Assembly (NCBI GenBank): GCA_036971715.1
Contig: JAVHJL010000005.1
Span: 2,666,001 to 2,730,000 of the forward strand
Reading direction: 5' to 3'
Source of the DNA: Arthrobotrys musiformis
Lineage: Eukaryota > Ascomycota > Orbiliomycetes > Orbiliales > Orbiliaceae
DNA: 64,000 nucleotides
Shown: one piece after another, positions 33,480 to 45,924 of the stretch
How the letters are laid out: the number at the start of each line of letters is the position of its first letter
How positions within the stretch are numbered: position 1 is the first letter of the stretch
Position numbers and translations under genes: made by a program
The notes under the pieces: model-generated
Seen by the model: only the letters and a program-made list of their open reading frames with translations
What the model was told of the DNA's origin: nothing
Database searches by the model: none

Positions 33480-36144
33480 CTAGCCAATAAAAATTTCCCA
33501 TTGCCACTCGGCACACAGACCGACCCAGGACAGTCGGCCTCGGATTGAAGTCTCGTAATCCCATTCGTCCATTTCCAAACCCTTGACTCTGGTGCCTGGA
33601 GCCGGACTTGATCTCCTCATTTCTGCGCCTGTGACATTGCCGCCCCACATAATCTCCGTTTGACCTGGAGATCCGTTTAGGTCGTCGTTGAGCTTTTGGA
33701 AGTCAAGGTACATTGTGGGGTCTTCGATTCCGGTTGGCGCTGGAGTGCTACTGTTGGAAGAAATATGCGAACGAATGGCGTAATCTATATCAGTGACCAT
33801 GGATACACTCTGTTTTTCGCCCAAGTAGCCGTCTCTTCGTGTCCAGATTTCCCTGACAATGTCCCAAGCTCGGTCGATGTTGCCGATCCAAAGCCTCTGC
33901 ATTAGATCCGCCCATCGTTTCTCGACCCATTCGCGTTCTTCCTGACCGACAGCCTCGCAACCGGCTGCGAGAAGGGGGAATGCATGGACGATACATGTAC
34001 GGGAGGTGGTAGGAATTGACGCAATTGTGCACATAACTTTTTCCGCAAGCTCATGTGCAGAGGGTGATGGAATCTCTGGGACTGCTTGGTGTAAATAGAG
34101 CAGAGTTGCCCATCTATAAGCCTCGGCAGTTTGAATGCAATGATCGATATTTGAGGTTTGGTCTTCAATGGGCTCATAAACGGCATCCGGTTGCCAGTTT
34201 TCTATAGCCGTCTTGAGCTCGAGCGCTGTTGAGATGATTGTGACACTGTTCTTTTTGCTCTTCCTGACACGTTTTGCCAAAGACGCGCACCTTCCAATGA
34301 GGGGGAACAATGTAGTAGCACATCCCATCAGTGGGTCGACTTCAGACGACATCATCATAGGGGCGCTAAGGAGCGGCGAGATGCTCTCAAATGACTGAGA
34401 CTCGTCATCATTATTCGAAGTGAGACGAGCGAGGACGTCAATGTAAACCCAAGTGTTATAGAGGAACCTAAGTCTTGATATTTCGATACTATTGATCGGG
34501 TAATTCTGGTATCTGACTAGCGCTTGATTGACCAGAACTTTGGCTCCCCGCAAATGTTCAATTCCGGTAGAGATATGTCTATCCCATTCTTCGGCGAAAG
34601 CCAAAGCGAGGGTGGTCGCGAATGCAGCCTCTGGAAGGATATCACCAGTGTTCAGGCCAGCGGCAAGATATTTGATGCTGTGCTTCATGTGTTCCATCCC
34701 TTGTACTCTCATCTCTGGTCTACTGTGAGACATGTGGAAGGCTGTCATCGAGTAAATTGCGTGGCGGAGAGCGGGTATCTGGGTTGCAAGCGGCCAGATT
34801 AGTGTCCTCCATGGATTCTCTGTTGGACCGTCCTTGATTGACATGATGCCACAGGTTTGTTTATCAAAGTGCATTATCAGCATCTCAGAACTACCGATGT
34901 CGACACGGGGCCTGCGAAAGATGTCTGATAGGGTCTGATAATTGGCACTTGAGGATTCATCGGAGACTCCCCAACTGCCGTCAAGAAAGTTTCTCGGAAT
35001 CTCTTCAATCTGGTCGTCGTCTGTGGGCATTGCCATTCCAAGGTCCATACCGGTCGGTTGGTAAGATATGTTACGTGCGAAATCGCTATACTCTGGTATG
35101 GGTATTGGCCTATTTAATATGCTTCCAGGAATCAAAAGATCCTCTAGCCTTGGGGAGATAGATGCTCTCCTCTCTTCATCCATATAGGCGGGGTGCGACC
35201 GAGGAACTTCGGCTCCTGAGAAAGGAGGGTTTGGAATAAAAGTGTTATCGAGGTTTCCAAGCGGGTACATGCTCGTAGCGTAAAGTTGGTGGAGAGGCGG
35301 TGTCGGCGGAGTATCAAATTGTGTATTTAGAGGAGTCAAAGGAACGGGCGATTGGAGGGGAGAGTGTATGGAACCCAAAGAGGCCTCTGATAGTGCGGGA
35401 CTAGAAGGCCCTGAGGAGATGCCTCGCTTTGGCTTAGCTGGAAGACTTGAGAGGGCTGCGCAGTTGGGCTATATTAGCTTTGATACTACAAAAGTTTCAC
35501 TGCGATACTCCGTGTAACCTACGTTTTGGACGTGATTTCGAGCCCTTCCCACTGAGATCTGATTCCTCGAATGCCCTCCATTTGAAATCCTTCTTATATC
35601 CTCCGCAAGGAACCCCTCGTTTCTCGCCTAAAGGGGATATTGGCTTTAGCTATTTCGTTTCTCCAGCAGTATAAGGAGACGAGGACTGCCGAAACTTACA
35701 TTGTAAGCATGTAGGTTTTGTTTCGTCGCACTTGAGTCTTTTTGCCTTGCAGGTAACGCAACCTATCCAACCGGACCTTGATTAGCATCTAGAACAGCGC
35801 GTTGTTTATGTTGCATTTTCCTCCCATGACTCGCTTCGGGTTTGAGGCGGGTTCGAAGCCAGGGAGGGTAATTTCTTGAACTGAATTCAAAAACGGGTAG
35901 AATAAACCATACCATTTCTGCTTTTGCTTTGCTTTGGCTTTGTTACACCGGCAGCGCCAGCGACAGATTGGCTTGCTGCGCTTGTCGCTGACGTCCCAGA
36001 TTGCGAGTGTGATTTTGATCTAGCGGGTGGCATTTGCGAACTTTCGGTATTTTGAGTGAAGGGGAGGGAAGATGGAAAAGCAGAGGAAGACATTTCGAAT
36101 AAGTGCGGCTGCAGTGCAATGGAATGGTCCAGGGTCACCGCCAT
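33480..36144 (-). CDS. Zn2Cys6 fungal transcription factor
   Basis: Nuclear regulator with an N-terminal Zn2Cys6 binuclear cluster and a C-terminal fungal-specific regulatory domain. Four exons: 36144-35913, 35762-35700, 35627-35523 and 35455-33480, 791 aa. The cluster is split over exons 2 and 3: GCVTCKAKRLKCDE, then PTCLQCEKRGVPC, giving C-x2-C-x6-C-x6-C-x2-C-x6-C at about residues 79-107. Before it is a Ser/Ala/Gln-rich tail; after it, a basic stretch (SKSRPK) and a Pro/Ser-rich linker (SPLQSPVPLTPLN). The middle region has the Fungal_trans_2-like core (YNTWVYIDVLARLTSNN). Introns are 72, 67 and 150 nt. It is the only regulator in the 24-36 kb block and is a candidate controller of the SDR, hydrolase and glutamine-synthetase-like genes, though that is inference from position. 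Confidence 0.93.
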
Positions 36145-39100
36145 TGGTTATTGTCGGGTAGGGTGGGCCACTAATGACACTAGCGAGAATGTTTGTGGCG
36201 AAGGTTTTCGATAATATCCCAAGTCACAGTTACAAAGCAGCGGAGGGAAACAAGTTTCTGATATATATAACTAAGCTAGGTCGAGGTTCCGGAGGATTTG
36301 ATCTAAGAGCTGTAGCTGTATAAACTTTTTGATATGGACGTGGAGGGAGGAGTGGGAAGATGTGTATAAAAAGGATATTGTTGAAGACTAAGGCTCCTCT
36401 GGATGTTCGTTTATCCTTCACAAGTTTTGCGTATGGTATGGAAACTTGGGACGCTATGAATTGAGGTATCCCTGAGTTATATATATTATATCGATCTGGA
36501 GGGAATAAGTGTAGCCAGAAAGAATCTCAGGATAGTTCCCAAGGGCCTAATATATCCATCCTCTGGGAGCTCCAGTCGAGGCGCTTCTGCGCTCGAATCA
36601 TTGTCGAATGCAAGCTCGTCCCCATGCTTGTATTGCGGGCAGGGGGCAGGGCAGGGCTACATAGTACTCCGTGCATACATCGTACACTCCATGTACAGAG
36701 AGTACTGTGTACCAGCAGGTAGATGTTTGTCGACAAGGTGGAGACAGCAGCCCGCCAAGAACCCTTTCATTCATGACCTAGCTAGTGTTGGCTAGGCTCT
36801 GCAGACAAACGTCTTGAACGAATTAGTTCTTGTTCCCATCCGCATTGCTTTTTTGTGGGTTTTTATTGTGTAAGCCGCACACGGGTTTTGTCTCGAATTT
36901 GCTTTTTGGCTTTTCTAGAATGAAAGTGGGCGGCCTAAAAAATCTTTGGTTTTCCAGCAACTGTATGTCATTGGGGGTTCTGCACTGCACATACGGCGAG
37001 TTTGACCAATTGGCGCCCCAACTTGGTACGTGCAGTCTGCGTGTATCCGATCATAGGGACAATAGTGAAATTTTGATCTTGGCCTTCCTGAATATCTCGG
37101 ACTGTGGCATGGCAGTGCCCACTCTAGTGGTACGACAATTGCGCAAATGTCTTCCTCTCGAGCTGCGGCGATGCCCAGTTGTAGTTCTGTGCATGCAATG
37201 ATGTATGCACAATTACATACGTAGGAGTATGTTGCTGGCATGCTTTGTGTAGTCGGTGCACAACAGCCCTACCAGGAACTCGCTTCTCCAGTTCCCCATT
37301 AATATTTGATGCCGCTCATGGTAATACTCGGAGCGCCCTCGAGCTCTTCGGATATCGTCGTCGAATTGGTGCACATTTCTGTGGGTTTGCCTCCCAGTCT
37401 CTTCGAGTTACCGACTGTGGGTCGGGAGAAAGCGACATCGTGTGCAACCAATAACCCGTCAAGCAATGTGAGGGTTTTACCATGCCAATAGGTATCACCA
37501 CGTCTGTAGTCGCATTCTTCTCCTAATTACCCGTCCCCTGTCGATCTAACTCCAACCTCTCTGCATCGGCCTGATTAGTCTTCCCATGCCCACTCTCTGG
37601 ATAGTTTTTCTATTCCGACCCCCATAGCTAGCCCGAAAAAGAAGACGCAAAGAAGCTTCGGTACACCTTCTAGCGTTCGTTCTAAAAATGACACTGTGGG
37701 CCCGTTGCATGCATTTGGTTTCTCAAGCCATCCGACAGGGGGGGCGACAAAACATGCAGCTATGGTGCACACACATACGGTTCGCTGTCCTCCCCAATTG
37801 CAATAACACACAAAAGCGGCACATCAGAGGGGAATCGCAACCGTAACACCTAGCTTCGGTGGAGAGTTAGGACGTGAAAGTTTAGGCGACCTAAAAGTTA
37901 TATTGAGGCTTTGAACCTCCCCTCGATTGTTACGTACACTTGTGAGCTTTATTTGGAATATCAACCGAATTCAACCGCAGGCAGCTTCAAGCGATGTCGA
38001 TTGGCACAGACCAACAGTCGCTTCAAATTCGCAGGCTTTAGCGGTAAGGCTGTATCATATTCGGGTTTTCCGAACCAAATGTAAGACATTACTAGGAAAT
38101 GATCAAGAACGATAACCAAAAAATCGGAATCGAATCCTTCATCCTAGGTGCCATGCGGAAGTTTTGTTTGGGAGCTCACCATGGCCATGGCTTGTTCTCG
38201 TTTTGAACTTATGCTGATTAAGAAGACATTGATTTTGGATATTAGCTGTCGGCTCTCAAGAAGAAAAAAAGAGTGGAGGGGACCGGGGCTGACCATGCAA
38301 GAACGACCTTCGATAGCCCTTCTAGAAGGAATGGAAGGGAGGGTTGATGCACTGGAAACCGCCAGCCGTAGAACTATGATTGGTGTAACTGCATGCGCCA
38401 TAGAAGGCTAGTCCAAAAATAGTCAGTCGAAGCGAATGTGCACAATTGATCACAAGCTCATATCAGCCCAAGCAAGGTAGTTTGCAGTTCCAGTTGGGGG
38501 AGCTTCCACCAGCAAGATACCTGAACTTAGCGTGAGATGCTAAGCTAGCTCCGCCATCGAACCTCTAGTTACTTTCTTCTGAAAGCTAGCATCTCAAACT
38601 AAGGAGGTTTGCGCGAGATCGTAGTATCCTATTAATATTCGTATCGAATTAGAGAATTCATAAGAGGCACCCCAGTATATAGTATACCCCCATGCGGTGA
38701 GATCCCATGCTGGTTGAGACATTAAATGTATGCGGCAGCGGAAGTAAGGCCAATTCATCAAGCATGTCGACTACATGCCCCTCCAAAGAAATTCGGCGAG
38801 GAGTACTCAGATGCATGCAAAGAGCTCATGATCGATCGACTCGACGCAGCCCTATGAACCCCAGTTTTCCCGAAAAGTTCATTTGCGAGGTTAGCTCGGG
38901 ATAAGGGAAATCCGAGGATGGCTAGCTTCCATTTTAGTTTCGTGTAGCCTCAAATCTTCATTTGCGGGGGTACCCACGATTTCCTCTAGTCACATCTGCA
39001 TGGTTTGGTGGTCTGAAAAAGTTGATGTGTAAGCAAACGAGCACCTCTCCCTCAATATCGTCCCCAGCCCCAAATCTTTACACTTAGCTAAATCAAACCA

Positions 39101-42100
39101 CTTAATATGTTTCAGGCAGCAAGGATAAATGCATTGCATCCAATTCCAAACGGTTGCCCGAATTGACCATATGTGGCTCGCATCATGCCGAAGCCACACC
39201 TATTTAATCGGCCACTGCGATGCTGAGTAAGGGTAGCTGGCGACCCTTTGTCTCCACGTAATATTTTGAGGCTTGTCGGTTTACCGCGTTTGCCAAGTAC
39301 TGGGAGCGATGTCGCGGCACGTGCAAGAGTGGAGCAGGCTCGAATCTGCCTTCCGAGGCAGCTTGTATTTTCCTGCTGACGTAGCAATCAGTATCAACCT
39401 GGAAGCCTGGGCGAGGGCCGTGAACCTCGAATTCTCTCGTTAGCGCCATGAAAGACCCCTGTGTCCCCGCGTTTGTTTTCCGTTTAGGAGGGGTGTTATC
39501 CCCTCCATGCACAATGGCTCGTCCAAGTTCCAAATCATTCGTCCAGCCAGTCTTGGCGCCTCTTGAAGTCTTTCGGCTTTCCACAATCCAACAAGACCTA
39601 ACTGTTTCTCTACAATCTCCTCAACCAAACGGCCGCAGGATAGCATTCATGGATGCATCGATGATTAAGCTCTTGCGCTTTTTGAGGGAATCTAAACCAC
39701 CTCGGAACAATTTCCAGGACTCCAAATATAGATTTTCTGCACCAAGCGGATATCCGGGACCGCACCGCAGGTATTCGTTTATCAATATAAGACAGAATAC
39801 ATACATTTGGGAAACCATTTTAAACATTTTGGTGTCGGGTTCCGTGCATGGCGGCAGTCGTATCTTGCATGCATCCCGTCTGCAGAATGTCTTTCCAACT
39901 CACCCTTGCAAAGTATAGGTATATTAATTTTCTCTGTCATATCCTACAATATCGGTGTCTCAATACTCTGCATTGCATGTGGGCGGAATTCGCCTTGCCC
40001 GCCAATAATTTCCTCATATTCGGAGTCTTTAACAATGAGCCAGGGTATAGTAGACGGATATTGCATATCGCAGCCCCTCTTTCGGCCGACCAGTTGCTCT
40101 TGGAACTAAACCACTATCTCAAAATTAAGGGATACCCTCCACGTATACACGTGCATGGAATGTGGGACAGCGCCATCTCTTAGGTTAGAGTGCATTAGAT
40201 GTAACATTCGGCAGAGGCCTCTTCCATTATACTGGGACCTTCTAGGCAGTCGAGAGACGTGTGCAGCAACGTTGACGCGACACTGGATTTCGAAAGAATG
40301 AGGGAGCATACGGCGATTAGATAATTTGGAATATTCAATACAACGACAAGGAGGTAGGGTATATGATTGTGGGGCCCTGGCCGCATACGTTCCAATGAAA
40401 TACTCCTTAGCTCGCGCCAGAGAGCTAGATGTCGAGCCCTCGCCAGGGTAAAGTTTCGCCAGCGGAGCGGAATACCGCGCCATTTGGCAAGCTTGTCCCT
40501 GTCACAGCATAGCCTACCACCAACTATACCTCACGAGGGGTTTGGGTCCATATGCAAGTCTCGGAATATATATCTTTTGATTTGCAAGTCGAGCCTATAC
40601 TTGATATCAAAAGGGGGACCACCCGGTTTTTGCTTTTCTTTGGCATTCGCTCGAGATCCCAAGTACGTTCTTCGGAACACGGAATCATAAAACCACTTAA
40701 GCTTGATTACGTGAAAATAAATATGCTTGAAGGCTATCATCTGACCATACCCCCAGAAAAACCAAACCAATCAGCGGTTTGCTTGTGTCTGCAGTTATCG
40801 AAGTTATATTAATGTACTAAACACATACATTTCTTCAAACTATTATATTTACTTGAAGATTTCTATTAAGCTTTTACCTCCCTACAAACGTACAAAGGAA
40901 GTTGACATATCCTTACCTAATTAGTACATCTCATATGAAAAGCAACGGTAGGGCCTCCAACTTAAGCTTGACTCGCATATGCGCATGAGTGTTGGTGGAG
41001 CTGATTGGGAATGCAAGGAAGTTGATATCGCTCGAGGCTAATTCAGATGACACAACTTTCTGTCTCTAACTCTATCCCCTGAGACCGTAACTAGCTGGCT
41101 AGGACCTAGTAAGCCTGCGGGACAAATCGCTCCCGGGCTTGGTGAAGTTCCGAGACGAGATGGCTCGGGGTAGTAAATAGTCGTGGACATAATGCTATCT
41201 AATTGCAATTTAAACTGGTTGCACGTTGAGACCTAGGTACCTCTGAATCGAATTGACTCTTCATTCAGTCCCCACATCTCTGGCCACCTTATTAAGCTAC
41301 ATGGGTGAGTGCATACGGTTGCATTAACCAAGGAGTTAGTACAAAGCCGCTCAACAGATCACTTCCGGACTGAATCGTATACATATCTCTCCCCCCATTT
41401 TTACTCTTGTCTCGTCTGTCGAATCAACCAAGCTTTCGGCCCTGGCAGAACACTTTATCCCGACGGGTCGTTTGTTGGCAACCACCTGCACAGCCCCTTA
41501 TATTTACTTTGTTGGACGCGGGGTCTAGAAGCAGGCGACAGCCCTGAAGGCTTTCGACCACTTGAAATTCCGAATTAATGAGGAGCCAGAATATCAAATT
41601 TCTTCACGGAAACTATGCTTGCCTTGCCCATTTTCTTCCCGGTCTTGGAGACCCACTAGCTATGCAAGAAGCCTCATTATTTTACTCTCTGCCGCTTCTA
41701 GAGCCGACGAGTTTATTGGCTTGCGGAGGAACCCCCTTAGGCCTTGGGGTGGGGATAATGAAGACGAGGACAAATTTCGATGTATCTCATGCGCCAATCA
41801 GCGGGGCCACACACATGGGCATGCTGCATGCACGGCTCCGGCCTCTAAGTAACTCGTGCCATACGCGGTAGGTATACTAGTAGCTCAGTGATTGTACCTA
41901 GAAGTCACAATTTGTAACTCTGGATACCTGGATAATCGCGTGGTCGGATTGCTATCAATAGAACCGATCGCATTCGTAGGGGAGCGTATCAGCCTCTGAG
42001 ACGCATGAGTATGGTTAAAGTTGATTCTGTCTCGTAATGAGGTTATCGATGCATGCCGTTGATTCAAGCCTTTTGGGTCTCTCCCTTTCTTCTTCTCCGC

Positions 42101-43630
42101 AGATTCTCCGACCTATCGACTTGACCGGTGTAAATTATTCAATTCATTCTCTTTGCTATTAATGCAATCTGAGGTAAAGGGAATAGATTTCAATTATGGT
42201 ATGATGCATGTAAATTTCAGTATACCAAGCTAAGCTAAGCAAGCCCCCAAAATTTTAAAACTCCAAGCGTCTATTATAGTACACCGCCTACCTACTGTAC
42301 ACTGATGGTCTTAATTAAATAGCTAACAATATATGTGTAGGGTTGGCTAGTCGTTAGTCACAACGACACTTAAATATTCGGCCGCTATTAATATCAAATG
42401 TTCACGTTGCGCATTCCCTCGAGTACACCTGCTAGCGCTAGCTTGGGGGATATATATCAACCTAGCCTCGAGACTATACATCAACCTGGCACACCGCGAG
42501 ATCATTATCAACCGTCACCGAGCACCACAGTGCACAGTCAATTTTTCGTTGAAATTGTGTTGTGGGCGGGGAGAAATGCCACGGATAAGGAGACTGATCC
42601 CGTCGACATACATATGACATAAAGTTGCAATTGACTGGCCGTGTAGGTATTTAGCACTTAAATTGATGGCCATCTGGAGGCACGAACGCAACTGTACGAG
42701 ACCTGTTATCGGTACTTTCCGCACAAGGCCGTGCAACATTGCTTGTACAGTGCACGATCATGATTTCGACCACGGCCGAGCCAACATTCGAATTCCTTGG
42801 GTTATGTTCAAGTTCTTGGGCCCTACAGGGATATTCATACCAGCCCGGCATCATTCCAGCGGGCAGAAAACAGATACTGATCAAGTTAAGAACTATTGGC
42901 GGGTAAGAGATATCGATCCGCTATTATGGTTACACCGAAAAGGCTTTTCGGCCAAGGAGATCTAGCCCCATCCCTCCCTATTGGCCTGGTTTATAATTCG
43001 CGAGGTCGACGGCCATTGCATTGGTCCGATAAGCAAACTTACGGTCGCCGCTAGCTGCTCTTATATATATAGTGGACGAGCTAAGGTTTATGCAGTGAGG
43101 ATAAGTAGTACAGATCTAGGCTCTGTTTTCCTGGCTGACATCATGACTACAGTGCTGAGAACGGTATACGGATGCATGATGCATGATATCGACCTTCCCG
43201 CTACATGCCTACCGGCTGTTAGCAGGAGATAAGTTCAGCTCAGGGACCCTTATCACCAATCAATTAATTAGCTCCCAGCCTGGCTGGGCTACGAACGACT
43301 GAAAGGGACATCACGCACTTAGCTTAGGCAGAAGCAAGGGCTTGTACTACATATATTTGATCATTCGGACGCAGGATGAAAACAACATTAATCATACATA
43401 CAATATTAATACCAGGCTTTCGTGGCCATATTTTTAACTTAGTCCTAGGCCATTTTACAGAAATAAATTCCAATCCCTCTATAGCGCTACCAAATCACAT
43501 CCCAAGACCCGACAATCGACCAAACACTATTTCCCGGCGAAGCTGTGATCAATATCGACAGGAGTTTTGTATAAAATAAACATCTATATCGATATATATT
43601 TAGATAGAGATACATATTCGGATGTAAGAT
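36145..43630. other. Gene-poor 7.5-kb region
   Basis: The largest gap in the window. Many short frames on both strands overlap (for example 36915-37241, 38144-38411, 39204-39584, 41578-41871, 42663-42965). None resembles a known protein and none joins into a convincing spliced gene. A 78-bp inverted-repeat structure lies at 38526-38603. An A-box-like TAGCTCAGTG at about 41881 lacks a B box. No transposase or reverse transcriptase motif was seen. Confidence 0.45.
38526..38603. repeat. Inverted repeat, 17-bp arms (MITE-like or hairpin)
   Basis: CTTAGCGTGAGATGCTA at 38526-38542 is matched by TAGCATCTCAAACTAAG at 38587-38603. The reverse complement of the right arm differs from the left at two adjacent positions. 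The span is 78 bp with a 44-nt interior and no coding frame. Confidence 0.6.
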
Positions 43631-45756
43631 ATGCAACAAGATCAAAAGTCCGAACCTATCGCCGCCAGCTTAAAAGGCGAAGACTATAAAGACCATGGCG
43701 AATTTATAGACAGCTCTTCGCTGGATCTTGATAACCTAAAGCTAGCCCGTACGTTCTACACCTACTTTCCCCCAGAGCCGCGGAGTATCAATTGAATTGG
43801 GTGGTATCGGAGTTATTATACACACCTGGTCGAAAATATAGAACATAGATAAATATAAATGTGGGTTCGAGGGCTAAAGTGTCTACATCGGCGGTGTGGG
43901 ATTCGAAATCTCTAAAGGATCAAGTGGAAATGGAGCAACATAAACCTAAATAAATTGAAACTGGGAGATGTATGCTGAATGGAACAATACATATGAGTAG
44001 AGATGGGCTATAAATCGGAGTTGAAACGAGCCTTTTCATTCTTATCGGTGCTCGCCGTGGGATTCTCTATCACAAACTCATGGTTTGGTATATCTACAAG
44101 TCTTGTAACCGTAAGTTCTCTTGAGTTACCAAAAATTCTAGCTACGGCGCTATACTACATGTTTACGGATTAACTTAGTCGGTTATGTTTAGGGCATATA
44201 CTCTGGAGGGACGGTGGTTACTATCTATGGCATATGTCTAATTGCCTTGATATCCACATGCGTCGCTATTTCCTTGTCAGAACTGGCCTCTGCCATGCCG
44301 AATGCTGGTGGCCAGTACTTTTGGGCGAGTGAGCTTGCGCCGCGCAGGTGGTCGAATTTTTTAGCCTATCTAACAGGAGGAATTGCTTGGGCCGGTGCGG
44401 TATTCACATCAGCTAGTGCGGCGCTTTCTGTTGCAAGTGCTTTCGTAGGGGTATATCAAATCTGTAACCCAGAATTGTAAGTCGCAGTGCACGACCAGAC
44501 CCTGAGCATCTAAAATTTCATCGGTGGCGGCCCAGCTTACATTAAAAAAGCACATTCGACCCGCTGAAAGTCGAAGGAAGATGGCCAATCTTTATAGCCT
44601 ACGAACTAGTCAACCTTTTCGCATGGTTCTTCAACTGCTACGGGAAGGCTATCCCGACGACGGCGCAAATCACGCTATACACATCGTTGGTGTCAATGGT
44701 CGTAATCACGATCACGGTTCTCGCAAAATCCAGCCCCAAGAACAGCGCGGAATTTGTATTTGCAACATTTAGAAACGAGAACGGCTGGTCGTCACCATTT
44801 ATTACCTTCGTAGTCGGTTTGATAAATCCTAACTGGTCATTCGCATGTCTTGATGCAGCTACCCACCTCGCTGAGGAGGTACCGAGGCCGGAAAAAGCCA
44901 TCCCTATCGCCATTCTCGGAACAGTTGCAATTGGATTCGTCACATCGTTCATCTACAGTATATCGATATTCTTTGCGATAAAGGATATAGATAGCGTCTA
45001 CCTTTCCCCAACGGGAGTTCCGATTCTAGAAATATTCAAACAAGCTTTGCAGTCCACTGCGGGAGCTGTAGTACTGGAAACCTTGATCATATGCACCGGA
45101 GTCGGATGCGTGATTGCCTGCCATACCTGGCAAGCCCGGCTCGCCTGGTCCTTTTCTCGAGATCGCGGACTCCCCGGGTCGAAATATTGGGCAGTTGTGC
45201 ACAAGAAGTTAGATGTCCCGCTGAACGCCCACAATCTAAGTTGTGTCCTTGTCGCTATCCTTGGGTTTCTTTATATTGCATCATCTACGGCGTTTAATAG
45301 GTGAGTGAAAATAATATTTTGCGTAACCTAGTGTCAATCAGCTGCTGATTTGGTACGTTCGACAGTATGATCACGGCTTGCATCGTCTTGCTTTACATCT
45401 CATACTCGATTCCAATCACACTGCTATTATTCGTCAAGGGGCGTTCGAATCTTAAAACTGGGCCATTTTGGGCTGGAATTCTTGGTCTCGTCTCAAATTA
45501 TGTGGTGCTTTTTTGGACGGCTTTCACGTTCGTTTTGTATTCGTTCCCGTATTACTATCCTGTAGTACCGGGGAGCATGAATTATGTTTCCGTGGTATAC
45601 TTCTTAGTTTTTTCTTTCCTTTTAGTATATTGGATGGTACGAGGACGGGGTACTTTCAGGTCAAAAGAGGAAAGGGACAAGAATGCCACTAATGCTTGTC
45701 CTTCACGCACAACCACCCTAGGGGATGTGGAGGTGGAGGGGGCAAGTAGGACTTAG
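43631..45756 (+). CDS. APC superfamily permease (fungal amino acid/choline transporter family)
   Basis: Twelve-helix plasma-membrane permease of the amino acid-polyamine-choline superfamily. Five exons: 43631-43748, 44001-44110, 44193-44476, 44551-45300 and 45366-45756, 550 aa. The first join gives LAQMGYKSELKR, the family entry motif (choline and GABA permeases have LAQLGYKPELKR-like text). SGGTVVTIYGIC and SELASAMPNAGGQYFWASEL are helix 2-3 marks, and FFNCYGKAIPT, LDAATHLAEEVPRPEKAIP and CHTWQARLAWSFSRDRGLPG are strong signatures of this family. The C-terminus is short and charged. Intron 1 is long (252 nt) and least certain; the others are 74-82 nt. It converges on the 2-methylcitrate dehydratase gene with 168 bases between stops. 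The substrate is not readable from sequence. Confidence 0.9.
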
Positions 45757-45924
45757 ATTTCGTCATAAATCTTGTAAATTCTAGATTTTCTTAGCCTGAA
45801 GAGATACTACATGTACTTTTGATAATAGCTACAATAAATACTAGCAAAGGCCCGAAAATCGCTCTAAACATTGTCCCTACACTAGGGATTCAAATTGACT
45901 CTGACAAAAGCTTCGGCCAATGAT

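Noticed and set aside
35849..35859. tRNA B-box-like GGTTCGAAGCC
   Set aside because: It lies inside intron 1 of the transcription factor gene with no A box or acceptor stem at tRNA spacing.
41878..41900. tRNA A-box-like TAGCTCAGTG
   Set aside because: No B box follows within 60 bases and no cloverleaf forms.
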